This document shows, one piece after another, positions 7,855 to 14,201 of a stretch of 14,909 nt of DNA; position 1 is the first letter of the stretch, and each line of letters starts with the position of its first letter. The position numbers were made by a program, and so were the translations under genes. Location: NCBI GenBank assembly GCA_016839345.1, contig JAEOUL010000160.1:1-14909 (forward strand), written 5' to 3'. The notes below the pieces were generated by a model, which worked only from the letters and a program-made list of their open reading frames with translations, made no database searches and was not told where the DNA came from. This DNA comes from Candidatus Thorarchaeota archaeon (GTDB lineage Archaea; Asgardarchaeota; Thorarchaeia; Thorarchaeales; Thorarchaeaceae).

Positions 7855-8916
7855 ATGACTCAGGAAAACAACGAAGCTGAAATACCCAAGCCATCAAGAG
7901 TTCGTGTTTGGTTGGCCGAAATGCGTGCACCATTTCTCACTGCTGCGATAACCCCTGTAATCTTGGGAACTTGTGTCGCTTGGGCTTCCTCAGGCATCTT
8001 TCTTCTGGACATCTTCATTCTGACCCTACTCGCTGGGATTTTCGTTCACATAGGCTCCAACATTGCTAATGACTACTATGACCACAAGAGTGGAACTGAT
8101 GATATCAATGTGGAGTATGTCCGTCCATTCACTGGGGGTAGTCGCATGATTCAAAGAGGATGGATGACTCCCCGTGAGGTCTTTATTGAAGCAATGGTGT
8201 TCTTTGTCTTGGGTGGAGGTATAGGTTTCTATCTAGCATACACAAGGGGATGGGAGGTACTCATACTCGGGATAATTGGTGTTGGTTCTGGATTCTTTTA
8301 TACAGCACCACCATTCAGATTCGTTAGTCGTGGATATGGCGAGGTCTTCATTGGCCTCAACTTTGGTGTCTTAATGACGCTAGGAGCCTACTTTGTACAG
8401 ACACAGGTCCTTGCTTGGGAAGCAGTGTTTCCATCAATCCCCATTGCTATACTCATAACTGCAGTACTTTACATCAACGAGTTTCCTGATCATGACGCAG
8501 ACAAGGCTGTTGGAAAACTTACAATTGTTGTAAGGCTTGGCAGACATCGGGCATCAAAGGGATATGTTGTATTGATGATAGCCACTTATCTCTCAATCAT
8601 AGTCCCCATTATTTTCAATCTGACGAATTGGTATACTATACTTGGTCTTGCAACTATTCCTGCAGCAGTGATGGGATCTCGACATGTTCTAGTTCATTAT
8701 GACAAATCAATGCCATTAATGCCTTCATATGCTTCAACAGTCTTCAACCATCTATTTACTGGATTGTTCCTCTCTCTGTCCTACATTCTGATAGGTTTCG
8801 GGCAAGAACCACTCTACATTCTTGTGTGGGGCTCGATATGCCTAGTAATCACTCTCTTGTTCTATATTCAGACTGAGAAACAAGTTAAGGCGGCAGCCAC
8901 AGCTGCATCTCAGTAA
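7855..8916 (+). CDS. menA: UbiA-family prenyltransferase, MenA-like
   Basis: A 353-residue membrane protein with about nine hydrophobic segments. The first Mg/diphosphate motif is SNIANDYYDHKSGTDD (68-83), with Asn72, Asp73 and Asp76. It is followed by GGSRMIQRG (94-102), the glycine-rich segment seen in MenA where lipid-making UbiA enzymes have an N-R-P-x-R-P-I-P type sequence. The second aspartate motif is NEFPDHDADKAVGK (208-221), again of MenA type, followed by VVRLG. MenA joins a polyprenyl chain to 1,4-dihydroxy-2-naphthoate in menaquinone synthesis; the acceptor here is inferred. The polyprenyl synthase next door would provide the chain. GAGGAG lies six bases before the ATG. The last 7 bases overlap the 3' end of the convergent Fe-S gene. 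Confidence 0.85.
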   Translation: MTQENNEAEIPKPSRVRVWLAEMRAPFLTAAITPVILGTCVAWASSGIFLLDIFILTLLAGIFVHIGSNIANDYYDHKSGTDDINVEYVRPFTGGSRMIQRGWMTPREVFIEAMVFFVLGGGIGFYLAYTRGWEVLILGIIGVGSGFFYTAPPFRFVSRGYGEVFIGLNFGVLMTLGAYFVQTQVLAWEAVFPSIPIAILITAVLYINEFPDHDADKAVGKLTIVVRLGRHRASKGYVVLMIATYLSIIVPIIFNLTNWYTILGLATIPAAVMGSRHVLVHYDKSMPLMPSYASTVFNHLFTGLFLSLSYILIGFGQEPLYILVWGSICLVITLLFYIQTEKQVKAAATAASQ

Positions 8917-10133
8917 ATCTCGTCAAGTCCATCCCAAGTGAGTCCCATTGACTCTGCAACAAGGACTGCAAGATCCTTCACTGTCTTACTGGAGCCAGCT
9001 TGTGGTAATTGGTCATGCATAAAATCTACACATGAGGGACAAGCTGATGCAACCACATCTGCATTTGTCGCTTCAATGTCCTTAACCTTGAGTTTGTTGA
9101 TTTGAAGCGCAAAGTCTGCATCTACTGCTCGAAGAACGCCGCCAGAGCCGCAACAATAACAGTTAGCCTTGTTATGTGGAAGTTCCTCAAAGGTAACACC
9201 TGGCAGATGTTCCAAGACTTTCCTTGGTTCTTCATAGAACCCAGCATTTCGACCTGCATCACAGCCATCATGAAAAGTCACGGTTAGATCCAAGGGCTTG
9301 TTCAAACCTGTGAGTTTTCCTTTATCAATTAAGTCTGCAAAGTATTGAGCACCGTATAGAATCTCGAAGCCATGATCAATTCCCAAAAATTCATGGTACT
9401 CATGAGACCACATTTTGTAACAACCGGGACAGTTGGTAAAAATCCGTTCCACACCAAGTTTCTTGTACGCTTCGATGTTGTGCTCAGCTAGCGCTCTTGC
9501 ACCTTCAAAATCACCAGTCATAATTAGAGGTGCACCGCAACAGTATTCCTCTTCTCCGAGAACAGTGTAGGACTCACCAATCTTATCCAAAATGAGCGTT
9601 GTAGCAATTGTGGCCTGGATTGAAACCCCTCTGAAAGAAGAGGCACAACCAAAGAAGAAGGCAGTCTTTGCTGGAGCTCCTTGTTTATCCAGAAGATCAT
9701 CTTCATTGGGAGTCCAGTATGACCATCCCTCTATTCGATCCATCTGGGCTTGACCTTGAATGTTGAAACTCTTCAACAGAGTGTCTTTTGCCATCTGAAG
9801 CTGCTCGGGCCACATTCCACGTTTCATGAAGTCCGACCTCATAACTTGGTAGATCTTCACAAATGGGATATCAACCTGACATATTTCCTCACAGCCACCA
9901 CATAATGTGCAACCAAATATAGCGTCACAAAGACCCTGTAGACCTTCGGATGCTCTGAGTCTTCCTTGCATAAGGGCGCGAGTCAACATCATTTTTCCCT
10001 TGCCAGAATAACTGTCCCTTCGTTTCACTTTGTAGGTGGGACAGGCACCATGTCCAACTTGGCAAAAACTACATTGCGCACAAGTAAATGCGTATTCTTG
10101 GAGGTCGTGTTCGTTCAGTACTGGGAAGTCCAT
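8910..10133 (-). CDS. HdrD/GlcF-like iron-sulfur protein with two CCG domains
   Basis: 407 residues from the chosen ATG. Two 4Fe-4S ferredoxin-type sites lie near the N-terminus: C18-X2-C21-X2-C24-X6-C31-P and C75-X2-C78-X2-C81-X3-C85. Two cysteine-rich CCG domains follow: C163, C198-C199-G, C235-X2-C238, then C291, C327-C328-G, C365-X2-C368. This order is that of HdrD, GlcF, LldE/LutA and relatives, which pass electrons between a flavoprotein and a quinone, methanophenazine or disulfide. No membrane helix is seen, so it should be peripheral. Its partner is probably the divergent GlcD-NuoB fusion. The frame extends to a TTG at 10181, but the TATA-like element at 10183-10192 would put transcription start near 10160. 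GGAG also lies about 11 bases before the ATG at 10133, so the shorter form is preferred. The wider six-residue gap in the first cluster is unusual. Confidence 0.9.
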   Translation of the reverse strand: MDFPVLNEHDLQEYAFTCAQCSFCQVGHGACPTYKVKRRDSYSGKGKMMLTRALMQGRLRASEGLQGLCDAIFGCTLCGGCEEICQVDIPFVKIYQVMRSDFMKRGMWPEQLQMAKDTLLKSFNIQGQAQMDRIEGWSYWTPNEDDLLDKQGAPAKTAFFFGCASSFRGVSIQATIATTLILDKIGESYTVLGEEEYCCGAPLIMTGDFEGARALAEHNIEAYKKLGVERIFTNCPGCYKMWSHEYHEFLGIDHGFEILYGAQYFADLIDKGKLTGLNKPLDLTVTFHDGCDAGRNAGFYEEPRKVLEHLPGVTFEELPHNKANCYCCGSGGVLRAVDADFALQINKLKVKDIEATNADVVASACPSCVDFMHDQLPQAGSSKTVKDLAVLVAESMGLTWDGLDEIY

Positions 10134-10182
10134 TGTTTTTGGTCTCCGCACCTTGTGACAGACAGAGGAGGACCGTATCAAG

Positions 10183-10192
10183 CCACCTTAAA
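10183..10192 (-). promoter_or_regulatory. TATA-like element for the HdrD/GlcF-like gene
   Basis: TTTAAGGTGG on the minus strand, inside GATTTTAAGGTGG, 50-59 bases before the ATG at 10133. It is identical to the element upstream of the polyprenyl synthase. Its position argues against the TTG at 10181 as start codon. Confidence 0.45.
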
Positions 10193-10280
10193 ATCTTTCC
10201 ACATCCTACAGGGCAAGTAGTTTGTAATTAGAAAACACGATGTTAATCAAAAAATTGAGACACTCCAACCGCTCGCTAGG

Positions 10281-10288
10281 TTTTTATG
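10281..10288 (+). promoter_or_regulatory. TATA box for the GlcD-NuoB operon
   Basis: TTTTTATG in GCTAGGTTTTTATGC, 62-69 bases before the ATG at 10350, with predicted transcription start near 10310. The 167 bases between the divergent starts at 10181 and 10350 otherwise hold only AT-rich sequence and the leader hairpin described separately. Confidence 0.45.
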
Positions 10289-10318
10289 CAGGGGCTGTTC
10301 CACGCCTTCGTCAGTCAG

Positions 10319-10337
10319 CAGCTCTGTTCATGAGCTG
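10319..10337 (+). promoter_or_regulatory. Leader hairpin touching the ribosome-binding site
   Basis: CAGCTC (10319-10324) pairs with GAGCTG (10332-10337) around a seven-base loop. The last paired base is the first G of the ribosome site GGAG (10337-10340), 9 bases before the ATG at 10350. It fills most of the predicted short leader and could slow translation, but six base pairs may be chance. Confidence 0.3.
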
Positions 10338-10349
10338 GAGAGTGCCCTC

Positions 10350-12290
10350 ATGGTCCTGAAGCAAAAGCAGAATGAAAAACTTGCTGAGATATTTGGTGAC
10401 CGCCTGCTAACGGAAAAGCACGAGCTGGTTCTTTCAGCACTTGATGTTGGATCATTGCCCAAGCAAGTAGGTTGGCTCATGAACACGACTCCTGATGCGA
10501 TTGTCCAACCTCTTTCTCCGGAGGAGATCAGTGATCTCTACAAGTTTGCTCAGAAGGAGAAAGTCCCACTCGTTCCTCGAGCTGCAGGAACATCAGGTTA
10601 TGGTGGAGCAATTCCTAGAAAGGGTGGCATTGTAGTCGACATGCGTCGTATGGATAATATACTGGAAGTCGACCGAGAGAATCTGACTGTCACTGTGGAA
10701 CCAGGAATATCCTGGGCCAATCTTCAATTTGAGCTGAATCGTCAAGGGCTCGACATTCGCTGTTATCCCTCATCAGGTCTCTCAGCTACTATAGGTGGAT
10801 GGGTTGCACAGGGTGGTGATGGAATTGGATCACTCAAATATGGCACCATCAATGATAATGTTGAGAAGCTAGAAGTGGTGCTCCCTAATGGTAAGATAGT
10901 CAAGACCAGTGATACCGATCTGTTTTGTGACACTGAAGGGATTCTTGGTATCATCACCAAAGTCACTCTAAAGATCAAGATGCTTACACCAATGAAAGTG
11001 ATAGTATCCAGTTTTGGGGAAAATTATCAGATGATGCTTGCAATAGAGCATATACTCGAAGAGGGTCCATTGCCTTTCACTATCAAGTTTGAAGAGGCGA
11101 AGTATACAGACCTCAAGAAAAGAATCTGGGAGGGCGACAAACCGTTTCCATTCCCAGTACATCATTGTACAATCATGGTTGTCTATGAGGGTGATGAGGA
11201 AGAGAACGAAGCGGGACTTGAAGCTGTTCGTCATGCAACGGAGATGTACAGAGGAGTCGTGTATGATGACGAAGTGGCTGAACATGAGTGGCATGACCGA
11301 TATTACCCAATGAAGATCAAAAAGAGAGGTCCAACACTAGTTGTCGGGCAGGCATTCGCTCCTCTCGAAAATCTGGCGGCTGTCCTTGATGATTTCCAGT
11401 TTGAGCAATCATCAGCTCAAGCAGGTATTGATGGCTATGTCAACTCTAAGACAGGAGTTACCATGATGGGCTATTTTCTAGAAGATGAGCGTAGGATGTT
11501 CTACATGCTCTCATGGTCACAGAGCTTTGTTATTTTTACTCTTGCTCGCCGTCATGGTGGACATGCTCACTCAACTGGAATCTGGTTTGCTAATTACGCC
11601 TACCAATATTTTGGAAAGAAGCGATTGGCACGAATCAGAGCTGCTAAGCTCAAGTGGGATAAAAAAGAGATTTCCAATCCCGGAAAGATTTTCGCTTACT
11701 GGCTACCATTCATACTCAAAATTGGCAAGTACTTCATGTGGTACTTCTTCGATCTATTCAGGAATGGATTGGGTCGAGTTGCTCCAGCGTTTCTCAGATG
11801 GTTGCAGAATGTACCGCCATTGAAATGGATGCTCAGATGGGGGCGAGCTCATAGTCCATGGCCAATGCAATACGGAATCGGCTGTTGTATGGTAGATGGT
11901 GCCGCAGGAATAGCACCTCGTTGGGATTTTGAAAGATTTGGAATGTTACCGCTATTTGGTCCAAGGCAGACAGATGTTCTATGGATCTCAGGTTCTTTGA
12001 CCAAGAAAATGGCACCACGACTCAGGCGTATTTACGAGCAGATGCCTGAACCAAAGTATGTGATTGCTTTTGGTCAATGTGTTGCATCTGGAGGTCTCTT
12101 TTGGGAAGGGTATAGCTTGGCAACCCCGCCTGACAAAATTGTACCTGTAGATGTCTATCTTCCTGGGTGCCCACCAAAACCAGCAGACTTCATTCGAGCA
12201 CATCTTATACTTCAGAACAAAATCAGGGCTGGTACAACTCACTGGCAGACGAAGTACGAGAATCAAGATGCTATGGGGATGATTCAGTAA
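10350..12290 (+). CDS. Fusion of GlcD-type FAD-linked oxidase and complex I NuoB subunit
   Basis: One uninterrupted frame of 646 codons. Residues about 48-215 form a PCMH-type FAD-binding domain: VPRAAGTSGYGGAIP (75-89), GWVAQGGDGIGSLKYGTI (150-167) and GILGIITKVTLKI. Residues about 216-448 are the FAD-oxidase C-terminal domain, ending in the usual NPGKIF (443-448). The metal-binding GDGNxH motif of GlcD/D2HGDH enzymes is not visible, and GGHAHSTG (403-410) stands where EHGIG is expected. An aromatic, basic linker (449-490) leads into a full NuoB domain (about 490-628). All four N2-cluster cysteines are kept (C512, C513, C577, C607), with PRWDFERFG, MAPRLRRIYEQMPEPK, VIAFGQC and VDVYLPGCPPKP. 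The NuoB part is closer to respiratory complex I than to hydrogenase small subunits. GGAG lies 9 bases before the ATG. The stop overlaps the next ATG (TAATG). I infer that a flavin dehydrogenase delivers electrons to an N2-type cluster; substrate and quinone partner are unknown. Confidence 0.92.
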   Translation: MVLKQKQNEKLAEIFGDRLLTEKHELVLSALDVGSLPKQVGWLMNTTPDAIVQPLSPEEISDLYKFAQKEKVPLVPRAAGTSGYGGAIPRKGGIVVDMRRMDNILEVDRENLTVTVEPGISWANLQFELNRQGLDIRCYPSSGLSATIGGWVAQGGDGIGSLKYGTINDNVEKLEVVLPNGKIVKTSDTDLFCDTEGILGIITKVTLKIKMLTPMKVIVSSFGENYQMMLAIEHILEEGPLPFTIKFEEAKYTDLKKRIWEGDKPFPFPVHHCTIMVVYEGDEEENEAGLEAVRHATEMYRGVVYDDEVAEHEWHDRYYPMKIKKRGPTLVVGQAFAPLENLAAVLDDFQFEQSSAQAGIDGYVNSKTGVTMMGYFLEDERRMFYMLSWSQSFVIFTLARRHGGHAHSTGIWFANYAYQYFGKKRLARIRAAKLKWDKKEISNPGKIFAYWLPFILKIGKYFMWYFFDLFRNGLGRVAPAFLRWLQNVPPLKWMLRWGRAHSPWPMQYGIGCCMVDGAAGIAPRWDFERFGMLPLFGPRQTDVLWISGSLTKKMAPRLRRIYEQMPEPKYVIAFGQCVASGGLFWEGYSLATPPDKIVPVDVYLPGCPPKPADFIRAHLILQNKIRAGTTHWQTKYENQDAMGMIQ

Positions 12291-12907
12291 TGACGCTACA
12301 TGGGGACGATTATGATACACTAAGACAGGACAGTGACCCATACTGTCTTCTTCTACTTGGGCTCGTTGTTCTGACATCCTATGTATTCAACTACTTCTAT
12401 GTAGCAATAGCGTTTCCAGCGTCTTGGATACTGATTACTCAGTATTTCATACTAGTTGTCGGGATCCCATTGCTTCTCGTTTTTCTGCTCATCGGATACT
12501 TCCGTCCAGAAAAGGGGAAAGCGAAGAATACTATGATGTCTTTTTCAGTAGTAGCTGGATTCTTTTTTGTGGTGTTCACCTACTTCTTCACAGAGGCACT
12601 CTATGTTGTATTATCCCTGACGCCCGATAACTCAGGTTTCTATTACTCTGTGTGGGGATTGGGTGGATCCATTCTGACAGCAGCAGGATTTTCAATCATG
12701 CACACAAAGGAAGAGAGCACATCTCCAGGAATCCTAGATACAAGCGCTTTGCACTATGGTCCAGAACCAGAGCCAGAACCCGAACCAGAACCTGAGGAAG
12801 TACCAGCTGCTGAAGAGGAAGCACCTGTTGAACCCAAGGAGGCTTCTGAAGAAGCTGCACCCGAAGTTGAAGAAAAAGCTGAATCCACAGAACCTGAATC
12901 TGATTGA
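12290..12907 (+). CDS. Four-helix membrane protein with Glu/Pro-rich tail
   Basis: 205 residues, family not recognised. Four hydrophobic helices lie at about 18-41, 46-71, 83-108 and 117-137, followed by an acidic tail from about 158 to the end that begins with six Pro-Glu repeats and continues Glu/Ala-rich. The frame is open further upstream, but the ATG at 12290 shares its A with the TAA of the fusion gene (TAATG), a classic coupling arrangement, and GGGGATGA stands upstream. Co-translation suggests that it anchors the GlcD-NuoB protein to the membrane or takes part in the same complex. No haem-ligand pattern or quinone-site motif could be recognised. Confidence 0.8.
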   Translation: MTLHGDDYDTLRQDSDPYCLLLLGLVVLTSYVFNYFYVAIAFPASWILITQYFILVVGIPLLLVFLLIGYFRPEKGKAKNTMMSFSVVAGFFFVVFTYFFTEALYVVLSLTPDNSGFYYSVWGLGGSILTAAGFSIMHTKEESTSPGILDTSALHYGPEPEPEPEPEPEEVPAAEEEAPVEPKEASEEAAPEVEEKAESTEPESD

Positions 12908-12944
12908 GGTCAGATATTTTCTCAGGTGGACTCATAAATTGAGA

Positions 12945-12963
12945 AGAGGCCATATAGGCCTCT
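12945..12963. terminator. Symmetrical hairpin between convergent membrane-protein genes
   Basis: AGAGGCC (12945-12951) and GGCCTCT (12957-12963) form a perfect 7-bp stem with an ATATA loop. It lies between the stop at 12907 and the minus-strand stop at 12973, so it may end transcription from both sides. Smaller hairpins (CTCA/TGAG at 12931-12943, GAGT/ACTC at 12968-12978) flank it. There is no long T-tract. Confidence 0.5.
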
Positions 12964-12972
12964 GAATGAGTA

Positions 12973-13323
12973 TTACTCTTGTAGCCAGCTTAAAGTTGCA
13001 AACGCCACAAGCGATCCAAATGCAATCCACGCAAAGAGGATAATACCTGCAATCAGATCGAATAGCACAAAGATTAGGTAGGCATGAATTCCTCCTACAA
13101 TGCCTGAGAGCATTGTAAGTCCTATTCGACTGGATCTTGTTTTAGCTGCTGCAAATCCAAGAGCTGCTGCGACCAGGAATACGCCACTCATGAAGAGAAT
13201 CATATGGAATATCACATTTGCAATGGCTTCGTTAAGGATGAGCCACAGATAAGATCCAACCAGGGTCATTCCAACCAGAAGACCCAAGTAGTAGAAGAAA
13301 GTTCCTTCTTCGCCACGTACCAA
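12973..13323 (-). CDS. Small four-helix membrane protein, unknown function
   Basis: About 116 residues from the preferred start, almost entirely four hydrophobic helices with short loops, ending in LSWLQE. No family recognised. The frame extends to a GTG at 13380 (135 residues), but the TATA box TTATATA sits directly against that GTG (13381-13387). Transcription should therefore begin near 13355, inside the longer form. The TTG at 13323 has AAGGTGAT a few bases upstream and is the better start; the GTG at 13332 is the other choice. It is convergent with the 205-residue membrane protein, which also has four helices; no sequence relationship between the two is evident by eye. Confidence 0.65.
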   Translation of the reverse strand: MVRGEEGTFFYYLGLLVGMTLVGSYLWLILNEAIANVIFHMILFMSGVFLVAAALGFAAAKTRSSRIGLTMLSGIVGGIHAYLIFVLFDLIAGIILFAWIAFGSLVAFATLSWLQE

Positions 13324-13380
13324 ATCAATCACCTTACAAATATGGAACTTTGTGTCGAGGAGTTGTTCGACCCGAGCCAC

Positions 13381-13387
13381 TATATAA
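13381..13387 (-). promoter_or_regulatory. BRE/TATA promoter for the small membrane protein
   Basis: AAAGAAGTTATATAG on the minus strand, with TTATATA at 13387-13381 preceded by a purine-rich BRE-like stretch. This is the cleanest TATA box in the window, and it decides against the GTG start at 13380. Confidence 0.5.
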
Positions 13388-13792
13388 CTTCTTTGAGAGT
13401 GCTTTCCTCAGATTCAACTATTTTCCAAAGACGAAATTACTACGATTCCATGTATAGGCTAAGAAGGGTTTGAAACTATGGGACAGACAGGACCAACTCA
13501 TGAGTGGTCACTTCATGAGTTTCGGTGATTTTCAACCATTGATTCTTGAGAACTCTGCTCGCCTAATCAGGGGGAAGAAGCAGATGAACTCCACTTGGAT
13601 GTATCTGCCAGACTGGGGCTCCCACAAGGCTCCCACAACAAAGGACCACAGGTTCTCTGTATACAATCACAACTGGACTGCTGGTGTCCTGCACGAGAAC
13701 GGTCCACACACTGTATACAACTAGAATTCTCTTCATCTATGGCCTCTGGCCAACCAAATACATCTGCTAACGGTTCTCTCCTCCACACACAG
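13388..13792. other. Gene-poor stretch with short repeats
   Basis: No convincing gene. A tandem direct repeat of GGCTCCCACAA occurs at 13617-13627 and 13628-13638. The ten-base CTGTATACAA occurs twice (13657-13666, 13711-13720), each holding the palindrome TGTATACA. TGGCC-TCT-GGCCA (13740-13752) is a small hairpin 40 bases past the stop of the minus-strand gene at 13793, without a T-tract. The stretch separates the respiratory block from the unrelated genes on the right. Confidence 0.4.
13500..13724 (+). CDS. Doubtful small ORF, 74 codons
   Basis: The ATG at 13500 has AGGA about 8 bases upstream. The product would be hydrophilic and rich in Trp, His and Asn, with no recognised domain. It contains the 11-base tandem repeat, which is not a multiple of three and so is not what a conserved protein would usually carry. 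The opposite strand is also open over much of this stretch. Probably not a gene, listed because nothing else fills the gap. Confidence 0.15.
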   Translation: MSGHFMSFGDFQPLILENSARLIRGKKQMNSTWMYLPDWGSHKAPTTKDHRFSVYNHNWTAGVLHENGPHTVYN

Positions 13793-14185
13793 TTAATCTC
13801 TTTCTCTTGGGAAGAAGCGTTCTACATACTTTGTCCCTTTTGGGAGAAGCTTCGGATCCAGGATTCCTATGGCTTTGGATGTAACATCCCCCTTGAATCG
13901 AAGGAGCGGACCGTACCCATAACCAAATTCAATAACCGCTCGAGATGGCACTGGTTTGTCGAAGTAAGCGTAAGCCGCTAAACCGTCCTTTGAGATTTCC
14001 ACAAAGAGCGATCGTGCATCGCCAACTGTCACCAGCGGTTCCAAGGCTCTCTCCTGAAAGCGAGTTCCCGTCAGTTTGAGCCTCAGTAGCAGATGGGGCT
14101 TTCCCCATAAATCCTTCACAACATACTTGGCTTCCCATCTTAGCCGTTCGTGTTCAATCGGGTATTTTATCAGGTCTCTGAACAT
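13793..14185 (-). CDS. Hypothetical protein, about 130 residues
   Basis: Not recognised. A soluble alpha/beta-looking protein with alternating charged and hydrophobic residues, an aromatic/glycine segment (EFGYGYGPLLRFKGD) and a basic C-terminus (FFPRERD). No signal peptide or membrane helix. Two ATGs are possible: 14194 and 14185. The ribosome site AGGAGA (14195-14200) touches the first but lies 9 bases before the second, so 14185 is preferred. It starts 16 bases after the stop of the preceding minus-strand gene and is very likely in the same operon, which suggests a linked function. Confidence 0.7.
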   Translation of the reverse strand: MFRDLIKYPIEHERLRWEAKYVVKDLWGKPHLLLRLKLTGTRFQERALEPLVTVGDARSLFVEISKDGLAAYAYFDKPVPSRAVIEFGYGYGPLLRFKGDVTSKAIGILDPKLLPKGTKYVERFFPRERD

Positions 14186-14201
14186 TGTCACCATTCTCCT
14201 A

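Noticed and set aside
7855..8916. Digeranylgeranylglyceryl phosphate synthase for the UbiA gene
   Set aside because: The loop after the first Asp motif has GGSRMIQRG and the second motif reads NEFPDHDADKAVGK, both MenA-like; the N-R-P type loop of lipid enzymes is absent.
10133..10181. Longer form of the HdrD-like protein starting at TTG 10181
   Set aside because: The TATA-like element lies directly upstream of that TTG, so the TTG would not be transcribed; the ATG at 10133 has GGAG upstream and begins where family similarity begins.
12167..12290. Extended N-terminus of the four-helix membrane protein overlapping the NuoB part
   Set aside because: The extra residues are translation of the NuoB coding sequence in another frame, and the TAATG overlap gives a far better start.
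11829..12290. NuoB as a separate gene with an internal start
   Set aside because: No ribosome site precedes the Met codon at 11829 and the frame continues without break from the FAD-oxidase part.
13478..13528. 16-codon ORF starting at ATG 13478
   Set aside because: Too short, no clear ribosome site and no conserved feature.
13595..13981. Plus-strand ORF of 128 codons
   Set aside because: It runs antisense across the well-supported minus-strand gene at 13793-14185 and its product has no protein-like pattern.
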